NCBI GenBank assembly: GCA_007121565.1
Contig: SKKI01000333.1
Span: 1-21,207 of the forward strand
Reading direction: 5' to 3'
DNA length: 21,207 bases
Source of the DNA: Phycisphaerae bacterium
Lineage (GTDB): Bacteria; Planctomycetota; Phycisphaerae; Sedimentisphaerales; Anaerohalosphaeraceae
The notes under the pieces are model-generated. The model saw nothing but the letters and a program-made list of their open reading frames with translations. It made no database searches and was not told the origin of the DNA. Positions 6,824-13,807 of this stretch are shown here, piece after piece. Made by a program: the position numbers and the translations under genes. Position 1 is the first letter of the stretch. Each line of letters opens with the position of its first letter.

Positions 6824-7681
6824 CTAATCCTGTATTAACAATCCATACGCATCCTGAAACGGCTGCCTGCCGAACTTGGTGTCGCCGGTCTCATCCGGGT
6901 ACCGTCTGCCGACTTCCCTGATCCGCATACGCATCTGATAGCCGTCGGTGCCGGCGCGACTCGGATTCTCAAATCGATCCCGCGTCACCAACTGGCTGTA
7001 ATTATTCGCACCGCGGATAATTTCCGTGGGGACGCCGTGCCGGGCAAAAAATTCCTGCACCGGTATCAGTTCATCCTGCCGGGCGGCGGTGATCCCCTGA
7101 ATCACGATCACGTTATTGCCGGTCCACTGGTTGCGAGGCGGCGGCGGCGGCGTCGGCTCAGGATCCGGTTGGGCCGGTACCTCTCGGGGCGGGCGGCGGA
7201 CAGCCGGATCCGGTTCCGTCACAGGCGTCTGAGGCCCCTCAGGCGAGGCCGTCGGCCGGCCGGTTCCCACATCCGGGGCAACCGGCTCAGGGGACGGGCC
7301 GCCCGTTAGGGCTTTTCCGATCCAAAATACCACAAAAACAACTAACGCGATCCCCAAGACCGCCACAACACCGGACAGCACCGACCGCATCGGCGGAAAT
7401 GCAACCCGCGGCATCGGGATACGAATTTTCGGAAGTTTCGGCAATTTTGGCAGCGAAAACCGAAATTTCGGCTTTTTTCGGCCCTGAAAAAGGGACACTT
7501 TTTCGGTCAGCGGCCCCTTTTGGCCCGCCGCTCGATACGCAGGTCCCTGCCCGGACACCTCGCCGCGACCTGCCCGTTCACCGTCCGCACGCATCTGGCC
7601 GGTCTTAAGCCCCTGGGCTATCTTGGCCTGTCCCTGCCGAATCGCGTCACGAAGCTCGGAAAAATTTGCTTGCCGACCCAT
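6824..7681 (-). CDS. Single-pass membrane protein with proline-rich linker and SPOR-like C-terminal domain
   Basis: 285 residues. Residues 1-70 are a hydrophilic, basic, cytoplasmic segment. Residues 76-97 form a repeating three-residue pattern (SLPKLPKLPKIRIPMPRVAFP) leading to one membrane helix at about 100-124. A Pro/Glu/Thr-rich linker (129-183, including PTPPPPPP) follows, then a C-terminal domain of about 100 residues outside the cytoplasm. That domain starts NVIVIQGI and contains DELIPVQEFFARHGVPTEII. This beta-helix-beta opening resembles SPOR-type peptidoglycan-binding domains, though I cannot confirm the fold. By architecture it could act in the envelope or in division (inference). 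The start ATG at 7681 has AAGGGA about 12 bases upstream, a rather long spacing. First of a likely pair with the small basic protein. Confidence 0.8.
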   Translation of the reverse strand: MGRQANFSELRDAIRQGQAKIAQGLKTGQMRADGERAGRGEVSGQGPAYRAAGQKGPLTEKVSLFQGRKKPKFRFSLPKLPKLPKIRIPMPRVAFPPMRSVLSGVVAVLGIALVVFVVFWIGKALTGGPSPEPVAPDVGTGRPTASPEGPQTPVTEPDPAVRRPPREVPAQPDPEPTPPPPPRNQWTGNNVIVIQGITAARQDELIPVQEFFARHGVPTEIIRGANNYSQLVTRDRFENPSRAGTDGYQMRMRIREVGRRYPDETGDTKFGRQPFQDAYGLLIQD

Positions 7682-7854
7682 AGTGTATCATGTCCCTTCA
7701 GAAAACCCGACGCCCCACCATCCGATGACCCCGCGGCGCACAGCGGCCGGGCGGTTTGTCCATAGATGCACGTAACATACACAATCGGCGACAACTTTTC
7801 AACCGCAAACTTTCAAAATCCAGCATTTTTGTTAAATCTTTGGCCGATATTGCC

Positions 7855-7883
7855 TTGACATTGTCGGTTTAAGATGTTATTTA
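7855..7883 (+). promoter_or_regulatory. Probable promoter of the rpmF-plsX-fab cluster
   Basis: Perfect -35 TTGACA (7855-7860), 17-base spacer, then TATTTA (7878-7883) as a weak -10 within a T-rich stretch. Predicted transcript start near 7890, about 190 bases before rpmF. It is the only good -35 in the gap between the divergent membrane protein gene and rpmF. Confidence 0.55.
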
Positions 7884-7904
7884 TTTTCTTTTCTCATGGT
7901 TTTT

Positions 7905-7918
7905 GCTTTACGTAAAGC
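7905..7918. repeat. 14-bp perfect palindrome in the rpmF leader
   Basis: GCTTTACGTAAAGC, self-complementary over its full length. Its right half (AAAGC) is also the base of the downstream terminator stem, so forming this hairpin would compete with the terminator. As DNA it could also be a binding site for a dimeric regulator about 15 bases into the transcript. Confidence 0.6.
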
Positions 7919-7962
7919 CCCCTGTCTGATATAGAAACAGGACGTTCAGGCGGGCTTTTTTT
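7914..7962 (+). terminator. Intrinsic terminator inside the rpmF leader
   Basis: AAAGCCC (7914-7920) pairs with GGGCTTT (7952-7958), and CCTG (7921-7924) with CAGG (7947-7950), with one bulged C at 7951. The stem is followed by a seven-base T run (7956-7962) that partly overlaps it. No gene ends upstream on the plus strand, so it would stop transcripts from the promoter at 7855 after about 70 bases. That makes it either an attenuator or the end of a small RNA. Confidence 0.65.
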
Positions 7963-8077
7963 GATGGATTCGGCCGCCTGAGGCCACAACCGGCAACCTG
8001 CTTTCAGGTACATAAAAGTAATGTCAAGCCCGGATGATACTGTAAACAGCGTTTTGGATTTAGTGGAGTAAAAAAGA

Positions 8078-8266
8078 ATGCTTCCAGTCAAGAAACTCAG
8101 TCGTGCCAAGACACGCAGCCGGCGATCGCATCACGCGCTTCGGCCGGTCAACTACTCACTTTGCAGCAAGTGCAGTTCGGCCAAACTGCCGCACGCCGCT
8201 TGCGGCCAGTGCGGCTATCACAACAGCAGCATCACGCTCAAACTCGCTGAGGAGGCCGAAAGCTAA
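8078..8266 (+). CDS. rpmF: 50S ribosomal protein L32 (zinc-binding form)
   Basis: 62 residues, the usual size. It has a basic N-terminus (MLPVKKLSRAKTRSRR) and the four-cysteine zinc ribbon Cys29-x2-Cys32 ... Cys42-x2-Cys45 around the conserved KLPH segment, so it is the zinc-containing C+ form. It is a structural component of the large ribosomal subunit. The start has GGAG nine bases upstream. Its stop is 2 bases before the plsX start, so translation is probably coupled. The rpmF-plsX-fabH order is widespread in bacteria. The DUF177/YceD gene that often precedes rpmF is not here. Confidence 0.97.
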   Translation: MLPVKKLSRAKTRSRRSHHALRPVNYSLCSKCSSAKLPHAACGQCGYHNSSITLKLAEEAES

Positions 8267-8268
8267 CG

Positions 8269-9282
8269 ATGCGCATCGCGATCGATGCTATGGGCGGCGA
8301 CCACGCGCCCGGCGAAATTATCGCCGGTGCGCTGCAGGGCAGGGAAGTCCTCGACGACGGCGACGAAATCGTACTCATCGGCGACGAGGCCGTGATTGGT
8401 GACCAGTTGACGGCACTTAAAGCCCCTGCTGACACATTCCGCATCCTCTCTGCGCCCGAGGTGATCGGGATGAACGAGTCGCCGATTGAAGCGATCCGCC
8501 GCAAACCCAAAAGCTCGATTGCGGTCATGGCGCACGCCGCGTCACATCGACAGGTCGACGCGGTGCTCTCTGCCGGCAATACCGGCGCGTGCGTGGCGGC
8601 CTGCCAGATTCGCATGCGCACCCTTGAGGGCGTCGCGCGGCCGGGCATCGCCGTGGTGCTGCCCACCTACGGCGGGCCGGTGACCATCTGCGACGTCGGA
8701 GCTAACATCGCCTGCAAGCCCGTGCATTTGTACCAATACGCCATCATGGCCGGGGTCTATGCACGCGAAATGTTCGGCATCGAATCGCCCCGTATCGGGA
8801 TGATGAATATCGGCGCCGAAGATGCCAAGGGCACGGATCTGATCAAAAAAACGCGGATGCTGATCAAAAATGATTCAACACTTAATTTTGTCGGCTACCT
8901 CGAAGGACACGATCTGTTCGAAGGCAAGTGCGACGTGGTCATCTGCGAAGGATTCGTGGGCAATGTCATCCTCAAACTGTCCGAAGGCATGGCCAATATG
9001 GTCTTCAAGGCCCTCAAGGCGGAGTTGATGAGCCGCAACAAATTGCTGGCGCTGTGGTTTAAATCCGTTGCCAAAAGCATCTTCAAAAAATACGATTACC
9101 ATGAATACGGCGGCGCACTGCTGCTGGGCGTCAATGGCACGGCGGTTATCTGTCACGGCTCGAGCAAGGCCAGAACAGTCAAAAATGCCATTGCCGCCTG
9201 CAAAAAGTTCTACGATAAAAAAATCAATGATCAAATTGTCCACGCAATTGAAACCTCTTCGGTAACGAACAATGGTCAATAG
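8269..9282 (+). CDS. plsX: Phosphate acyltransferase PlsX
   Basis: 337 residues. PlsX converts acyl-ACP plus phosphate to acyl-phosphate, the acyl donor for PlsY at the start of phospholipid synthesis; it is a peripheral membrane enzyme. The protein opens with the signature RIAIDAMGGDHAPGEI. It also contains SAGNTGAC, the GANIACKP segment, MMNIGAEDAKGTDLIKK and the C-terminal YGGALLLGVNG motif, covering the whole family. The start ATG lies 2 bases after the rpmF stop, with GAGGAGG within the end of rpmF. Its last 11 bases overlap the fabH start. It is thus an internal gene of the rpmF-plsX-fabH operon. Confidence 0.97.
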   Translation: MRIAIDAMGGDHAPGEIIAGALQGREVLDDGDEIVLIGDEAVIGDQLTALKAPADTFRILSAPEVIGMNESPIEAIRRKPKSSIAVMAHAASHRQVDAVLSAGNTGACVAACQIRMRTLEGVARPGIAVVLPTYGGPVTICDVGANIACKPVHLYQYAIMAGVYAREMFGIESPRIGMMNIGAEDAKGTDLIKKTRMLIKNDSTLNFVGYLEGHDLFEGKCDVVICEGFVGNVILKLSEGMANMVFKALKAELMSRNKLLALWFKSVAKSIFKKYDYHEYGGALLLGVNGTAVICHGSSKARTVKNAIAACKKFYDKKINDQIVHAIETSSVTNNGQ

Positions 9283-10288
9283 CCCCACACTACAGCAAGC
9301 CGCTCGCTACCGGGCCGTCATCGCCGGAACAGGGTCGGCCGTTCCGGACAAGATCCTGTCCAACGCGGATTTTACCCGGATGGTCGATACGTCCGACGAG
9401 TGGATCACCACGCGAACCGGCATCAAAGAGCGTCACATCGCCGGCCAGAACGACACCACTGCCACACTGGCCGCCGAGGCGGCCCGCAAAGCACTGGACG
9501 ATGCCGGGATGGACGCCTCGGAGCTTGAACTGATTATCACCGGCACCATCACGCCGGAGATGGTCTTCCCGGCAACGGCCTGTTTTGTGCAGGAGATGAT
9601 CGGCGCTGTCAACGCCTGGGCGTTTGACCTGGCCGCGGCGTGCAGCGGGTTTGTCTACGGGCTGTCGATTGCCCAGCAGTTTGTCAGCAGCGGCCGCTAC
9701 CGCAGCGCCCTGGTCATCGGCGCCGAGACGCTCAGCCGCATTACCGATTACGACGACCGCGGAAGCTGTATTCTGTTCGGCGACGGCGCCGGCGCGGTTG
9801 TCGTCAAAGCCGCCGAAACCGGCTCGCTGGGGCTGATGTACAGCACCTCTTTTTCCGATGGGCGAGGCTGGACATCGCTGAATTGTCCGGCCTACGGCTC
9901 TCGAAATCCGGTTGGAAAGCCGCTGGACGATCCGAAAATGGTCTATATGAACATCCACGGCCGCGAAATCTACCAACTGGCCGTGCGGCGAATCGTTGAA
10001 CTGGTCAACGAATGCCTTGAAAAATGCGATCTGACCGTTGACCAGATCAAGATGTTTATCCCGCACCAGATGAACGCCCGTATTATCGAATCGGTCGGAA
10101 AACGCCTGAACTTTTCCGATGAACAGACCTTCATTAATATTGAGAAGTTCGGCAATACCTCCGCCGCCTCGATCCCCATCGCACTGGATGAATGCCGCCG
10201 ACTGGGCAAACTTCAGCAAGGCGACATCATCCTGCTCGTTGCGTTCGGCGGCGGTTTGACATGGGGCGCAAACGTCATACAATTGTGA
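9272..10288 (+). CDS. fabH: Beta-ketoacyl-ACP synthase III (FabH)
   Basis: 338 residues. FabH condenses acetyl-CoA (or another short acyl-CoA primer) with malonyl-ACP to start fatty-acid elongation. The Cys-His-Asn triad is complete: Cys124 (AAACSGF), His265 (FIPHQMN) and Asn295 (GNTSAAS), with the normal 30-residue His-Asn spacing. Also seen are DEWITTRTGIKERH near the N-terminus and the C-terminal GGGLTWGA. It overlaps plsX by 11 bases, so translation is probably coupled. About ten residues precede the usual FabH start (AVIAGTGSAVP). It ends 42 bases before fabD. Confidence 0.97.
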   Translation: MVNSPTLQQAARYRAVIAGTGSAVPDKILSNADFTRMVDTSDEWITTRTGIKERHIAGQNDTTATLAAEAARKALDDAGMDASELELIITGTITPEMVFPATACFVQEMIGAVNAWAFDLAAACSGFVYGLSIAQQFVSSGRYRSALVIGAETLSRITDYDDRGSCILFGDGAGAVVVKAAETGSLGLMYSTSFSDGRGWTSLNCPAYGSRNPVGKPLDDPKMVYMNIHGREIYQLAVRRIVELVNECLEKCDLTVDQIKMFIPHQMNARIIESVGKRLNFSDEQTFINIEKFGNTSAASIPIALDECRRLGKLQQGDIILLVAFGGGLTWGANVIQL

Positions 10289-10330
10289 TGAAACTAACCT
10301 TGTTTTCTTGATGTGAATGCTTCAATAACG

Positions 10331-11254
10331 ATGAAAACAGCTTTTTTATTTCCGGGTCAAGGCGCACAGGTCGTCGGGATGGGCAAAGACCTTGCCGAGC
10401 AGTCCCCGGCCGCGGCGGCACTGTTTGACAAAGCCAACGCCATCGTCGGCTACGACTTGAAAAGCGTGTGTTTTGATGGGCCGCAAGAGAAGTTAAATGC
10501 CACCACGGTATCGCAACCGGCTATTTTCGTCGTCACGGCCGCGATCATGGAGGTCTTCAAACAGACACAACCTGAGCTTAAACCGGATGTCACCGCCGGC
10601 CTGAGTATGGGCGAGTATTCCGCCCTCTATGCAGCCGGACTGATGCGTTTTGACGATGCGCTGATGCTCGTCCAAAAACGCGGCCAGGCAATGCAGGCCG
10701 CCGCCGACGCTTCGGACGGAGCCATGGTCAGCATCCTCGGCCTGGACGAGCAAAAGGTGCGAGCTTTGTGCGACGAAGCAGCCCAGGGCGACGTGCTGGC
10801 GCCGGTCAATTTCAACTGCCCCGGGCAGATCGTCATCAGCGGCGCAAGCGCCGCCTGCAAGCGGGCCGAGCAGCTTGCCGAACAATACGGCGCGATCAAG
10901 GCCGTCCCGCTGGCGGTCGCCGGCGCGTTTCATACCTCCATGATGGCCCCGGCGGCCCGAGAACTTCAGCAGGCCCTGGCCGCGTGCCCGATTCAGCCGC
11001 CGGCCACACCTAAGGTCATCGCCAATATCAGCGCCGACTATTACACCGATGCCGAGGCGATCCGTCAGGGACTGGTCAGGCAGCTTGTCGAGCCGATTCT
11101 CTGGCAGACCTGTATGGAACGCCTGTTGGCCGAAGGCGTGGAAAAGTTCTACGAAATCGGCCCGGGGCGGGTCTTGACCGGCCTGATGAAACGGGTCAGC
11201 CGACGCACTAAAGTCGTCAACCTCAGCTCCTGGCAGGCGCTTCAGGATATGTAA
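10331..11254 (+). CDS. fabD: Malonyl-CoA:ACP transacylase (FabD)
   Basis: 307 residues. FabD moves malonyl from CoA to the ACP prosthetic group, supplying the elongation cycle. It begins MKTAFLFPGQGAQVVGMG. With this ATG the nucleophile Ser92 (GLSMGEYSA) and catalytic His201 (GAFHTSMM) have the same numbers as in E. coli FabD, which supports the start over an in-frame GTG at 10313. The nucleophile elbow reads GLS rather than the common GHS; from memory, a Leu there also occurs in cyanobacterial and plastid FabD. No strong ribosome binding site is visible. It lies between fabH and fabG and is part of the same transcription unit. Confidence 0.96.
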   Translation: MKTAFLFPGQGAQVVGMGKDLAEQSPAAAALFDKANAIVGYDLKSVCFDGPQEKLNATTVSQPAIFVVTAAIMEVFKQTQPELKPDVTAGLSMGEYSALYAAGLMRFDDALMLVQKRGQAMQAAADASDGAMVSILGLDEQKVRALCDEAAQGDVLAPVNFNCPGQIVISGASAACKRAEQLAEQYGAIKAVPLAVAGAFHTSMMAPAARELQQALAACPIQPPATPKVIANISADYYTDAEAIRQGLVRQLVEPILWQTCMERLLAEGVEKFYEIGPGRVLTGLMKRVSRRTKVVNLSSWQALQDM

Positions 11255-11311
11255 AGACACCCCCCTCTTTGCGTACAGGAAAATGTTCTTTAAGGTAAGG
11301 ATACGAAAACA

Positions 11312-12046
11312 ATGACACAACGTTTAGCCGTCGTAACCGGAGCCGCCCGCGGAATCGGGCGCGCAATCGTGACCGAGCTGCTCAACCAGGGCCGCAAGGT
11401 GGCCGCGCTGGATTTAAACGCCGAACAATTGGCCGAGTTGGAAAAGAGCGTCAAAGAGACCGGACACAGTGTAATCACCTGCTGTCTGGACATCACGGAT
11501 ACCGAAAAGCTGACCGAAACACTCGAAAATCTGGCCAACGAGCACGGCGGTATCGGCATTCTGGTCAACAACGCGGGCATTACCCGCGACAAGTTAATGA
11601 TCCAGATGGACAATGACGACTATGACAAGGTCATGAATGTCAATCTCCGCGCTGCCTTTGTCGCCACCCGCGTGGCCGCACGCTCCATGTTGAGGCAAAA
11701 ATTCGGCCGCATCATCAATATCAGCTCGGTCGCCGGCGTGATGGGACAGGCCGGCTCGGCCAATTACGCTGCCAGCAAGGCCGGTCTGGTCGGGATGACC
11801 AAGTCCATCGCGCGTGAAGTGGGCAAAAAGAACGTCACCGCCAACTGCATCGCACCGGGCTTTATCATGACCGAAATGACCGAAATTCTGCCCGAACCGG
11901 TGAAAAAAGGTGCCCTCGCGGTCATCCCCGTCAAACGTTTCGGCCGGCCCGATGAGGTGGCCCGTGCGGTGGCCTTTCTGGCCTCCGACGAGGCCGGCTA
12001 CATCACCGGCCAGGTGCTCTGCGTCGACGGCGGAATGGCGATGTAG
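11312..12046 (+). CDS. fabG: 3-oxoacyl-ACP reductase (FabG)
   Basis: 244 residues, a classical short-chain dehydrogenase/reductase. It reduces beta-ketoacyl-ACP with NADPH in each elongation round. The Rossmann nucleotide motif TGAARGIG is near the N-terminus, followed by NNAGITRD. The catalytic residues Ser139, Tyr152 and Lys156 (YAASKAG) are all present, and the C-terminus reads ITGQVLCVDGGMAM, typical of FabG. It starts 57 bases after fabD; the best purine-rich site (AAGG) is about 12 bases upstream. A 136-base gap with a promoter separates it from acpP. Confidence 0.97.
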   Translation: MTQRLAVVTGAARGIGRAIVTELLNQGRKVAALDLNAEQLAELEKSVKETGHSVITCCLDITDTEKLTETLENLANEHGGIGILVNNAGITRDKLMIQMDNDDYDKVMNVNLRAAFVATRVAARSMLRQKFGRIINISSVAGVMGQAGSANYAASKAGLVGMTKSIAREVGKKNVTANCIAPGFIMTEMTEILPEPVKKGALAVIPVKRFGRPDEVARAVAFLASDEAGYITGQVLCVDGGMAM

Positions 12047-12077
12047 ATGATTTGCCAATATTTTTGTTAAAAAATGA

Positions 12078-12106
12078 TTGAAAACCAAACAATCGGCCGG
12101 TATAGT
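12078..12106 (+). promoter_or_regulatory. Sigma70-like promoter for acpP-fabF
   Basis: -35 TTGAAA (12078-12083), 17-base spacer, -10 TATAGT (12101-12106); each box matches consensus at five of six bases. Predicted start near 12113, giving a leader of about 70 bases before the acpP GTG. It lies in the only sizeable gap within the fab cluster. Confidence 0.65.
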
Positions 12107-12182
12107 ACCGCCGAAACTGTCTGGAAAAGCCTATAACGGATTAAAAACAGAAACCTTACGTACTTTTTTAAGGAGTATAAAA

Positions 12183-12452
12183 GTGGCCGAAGTAGATGTT
12201 CAAGCCATTGAGGCAAAAGTCGTTGAGATCGTCAGCGAGCAAATGGGTGTCGACAAGTCTGAAATTACGCGTGAAACGTCGTTTATCAATGACCTGAACG
12301 CCGACTCGCTGGACACCGTAGAGCTGGTAATGGAATTTGAGGATGAGTTCGATATGAGTATTCCGGACGAAGAGGCCGAAAAGATTCAGACGGTCGGAGC
12401 CGCTATCGACTACATCATCCAAATCGCAAAAAGCCTGGAAGACAACGCGTAA
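12183..12452 (+). CDS. acpP: Acyl carrier protein
   Basis: 89 residues from a GTG start with a near-ideal AAGGAG and 7-base spacer. This small acidic four-helix protein carries growing acyl chains on a phosphopantetheine arm. The attachment Ser42 is in the signature [13 protein letters not shown], followed by the [18 protein letters not shown] recognition helix region. The N-terminus is slightly longer than in E. coli ACP (Ser36 there). A longer upstream in-frame start at 12078 would overlap the promoter and adds residues unlike any ACP. It is followed by fabF after 15 bases. Confidence 0.97.
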   Translation: MAEVDVQAIEAKVVEIVSEQMGVDKSEITRETSFINDLNADSLDTVELVMEFEDEFDMSIPDEEAEKIQTVGAAIDYIIQIAKSLEDNA

Positions 12453-12467
12453 TCGCGCAGGACAGCT

Positions 12468-13712
12468 ATGACAAATCGCCGTGTTGTAATTACAGGCTTG
12501 GGATGCGTTTCCCCGCTGGCCGAGTCCGTCGAAACGTTCTTTGAAGGGCTGTGTCAGGCCCGCAGCGGCATCTCGACAATCGAGTCGTTTGACACCTCGC
12601 AGTATCCGGTCAAAATCGGCGGCGAAGCCAAAGGCTTCAATATCCAGAAATATGCCGGGGTACGCGAAGGCAAGCGGATGGATCGGTTTACCCAGATGGC
12701 CCTTGCCTCGGCCATCCAGGCCGTCAGCGACAGCGGACTGGACTTCGAAAAGGAAGACAAACACCGCATCAGCGTTATTGTCGGCACAGGCATCGGCGGC
12801 ATCAAGGAAATCGAAGACCAGCACATTCGCCTGCTGAACAAAGGCCCGCGAAAGGTCTCTCCCTTCTGCGTACCGAAACTGATGGGCAACGCCGCCAGCG
12901 GCTGCATTTCCATTCAATACGGTCTCAAAGGGCCCAATCTGTGCATCGTGACTGCCTGCGCATCGGCCAGCCATGCCGTCGGCGAGGCGTTCTGGAACGT
13001 CCTGAGCGGACGCAGCGATGTCTCGATCACCGGCGGCTCCGAGGCGGCCCTGACCCCCATCGGCCTGGCGTCTTTCTGTGCGCTGCGGTCACTGAGCACA
13101 CGCAATGACGACCCGACCCGGGCGTCGCGTCCCTTCGACAAAGACCGCAGCGGGTTTGTGCTTTCCGAAGGCGCCGGCGTCATTATCCTCGAAGAATACG
13201 AACACGCCAAAAAACGCGGCGCACCGATTTACGCCGAACTGCTCGGCTATGGCGCCACCGGCGACGCTCACCATATTACCGCTCCGCTTGAGGACGGCTC
13301 GGGGGCGGCCGATGCGATGCGACTTTCGCTGCAGCAGGCCAAACTCGACCCGACACAAATTGATTATCTCAATGCCCACGGTACCAGTACCGAGCTCAAT
13401 GACGCCGCCGAGAGCCTGGCCATTAAAAGCGTCTTCGGCGATCATGCCTATTCGCTGGCCGTCAGTTCAACCAAAAGCAGCGTCGGACATACACTCGGCG
13501 CCAGCGGCGCACTGGAGTTGGTCGCCTGCTGCAAGACCATCGAAACAGGCGTGATTCATCCGACCGCCAACCTGGATGAGGTTGCGCCGGACTGCGACCC
13601 CAAGATGGATTATGTCCCCAAAGAAGCCCGCACCGCCGATGTTCGCTATGTACTGAGCAACTCGCTGGGCTTTGGCGGACACAATTGCAGCCTGGTGATC
13701 GGAAAGGTTTAG
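12468..13712 (+). CDS. fabF: Beta-ketoacyl-ACP synthase II (FabF)
   Basis: 414 residues. FabF elongates acyl-ACP with malonyl-ACP. The Cys-His-His triad and Lys are all visible: Cys164 (TACASASHA), His304 (NAHGTST), Lys336 and His341 (STKSSVGHTLGASG). Each is one higher than the E. coli FabF number, so the protein aligns nearly without gaps. The C-terminus ends NSLGFGGHNCSLV. The start has AGGA five bases upstream, close to the acpP stop, so acpP and fabF form one unit. Last gene of the cluster; an intrinsic terminator follows 49 bases after the stop. Confidence 0.98.
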   Translation: MTNRRVVITGLGCVSPLAESVETFFEGLCQARSGISTIESFDTSQYPVKIGGEAKGFNIQKYAGVREGKRMDRFTQMALASAIQAVSDSGLDFEKEDKHRISVIVGTGIGGIKEIEDQHIRLLNKGPRKVSPFCVPKLMGNAASGCISIQYGLKGPNLCIVTACASASHAVGEAFWNVLSGRSDVSITGGSEAALTPIGLASFCALRSLSTRNDDPTRASRPFDKDRSGFVLSEGAGVIILEEYEHAKKRGAPIYAELLGYGATGDAHHITAPLEDGSGAADAMRLSLQQAKLDPTQIDYLNAHGTSTELNDAAESLAIKSVFGDHAYSLAVSSTKSSVGHTLGASGALELVACCKTIETGVIHPTANLDEVAPDCDPKMDYVPKEARTADVRYVLSNSLGFGGHNCSLVIGKV

Positions 13713-13760
13713 CCGGACCAAGCGCATCACCTTGCGGCACGATTCAAACAGATATACCAA

Positions 13761-13789
13761 AAACTCCGGCCCGATGGTCGGAGTTTTTT
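13761..13789 (+). terminator. Intrinsic terminator after fabF
   Basis: AAACTCCG (13761-13768) pairs with CGGAGTTT (13779-13786). The stem extends inward by one G-U and two G-C pairs to a CGAT loop, and ends in a run of six Ts. It is a typical end for the fab cluster, but its T run ends only 18 bases before the next start codon. Confidence 0.88.
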
Positions 13790-13807
13790 AATGGAAGGAT
13801 TCCAGCG

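Larger units (their letters stand above)
7890..8077 (+). promoter_or_regulatory. Structured 5' leader of the rpmF operon, candidate attenuator
   Basis: About 190 untranslated bases between the predicted promoter and rpmF. They hold a 14-base perfect palindrome (GCTTTACGTAAAGC, 7905-7918), an intrinsic terminator (7914-7962) and an alternative hairpin inside it (CCTGT 7921-7925 with ACAGG 7937-7941). A 7-base segment, CCGCCTG (7974-7980), is fully complementary to CAGGCGG (7947-7953) in the terminator's 3' arm. A further 5-bp hairpin follows (ACCTG 7996-8000, CAGGT 8005-8009). Several pairings are mutually exclusive, as in transcription attenuators. I recognise no known riboswitch or ribosomal-protein leader. 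Confidence 0.45.

Noticed and set aside
7894..8109. 71-codon minus-strand frame opposite the rpmF leader
   Set aside because: It overlaps the terminator, palindrome and rpmF start; no ribosome binding site or similarity.
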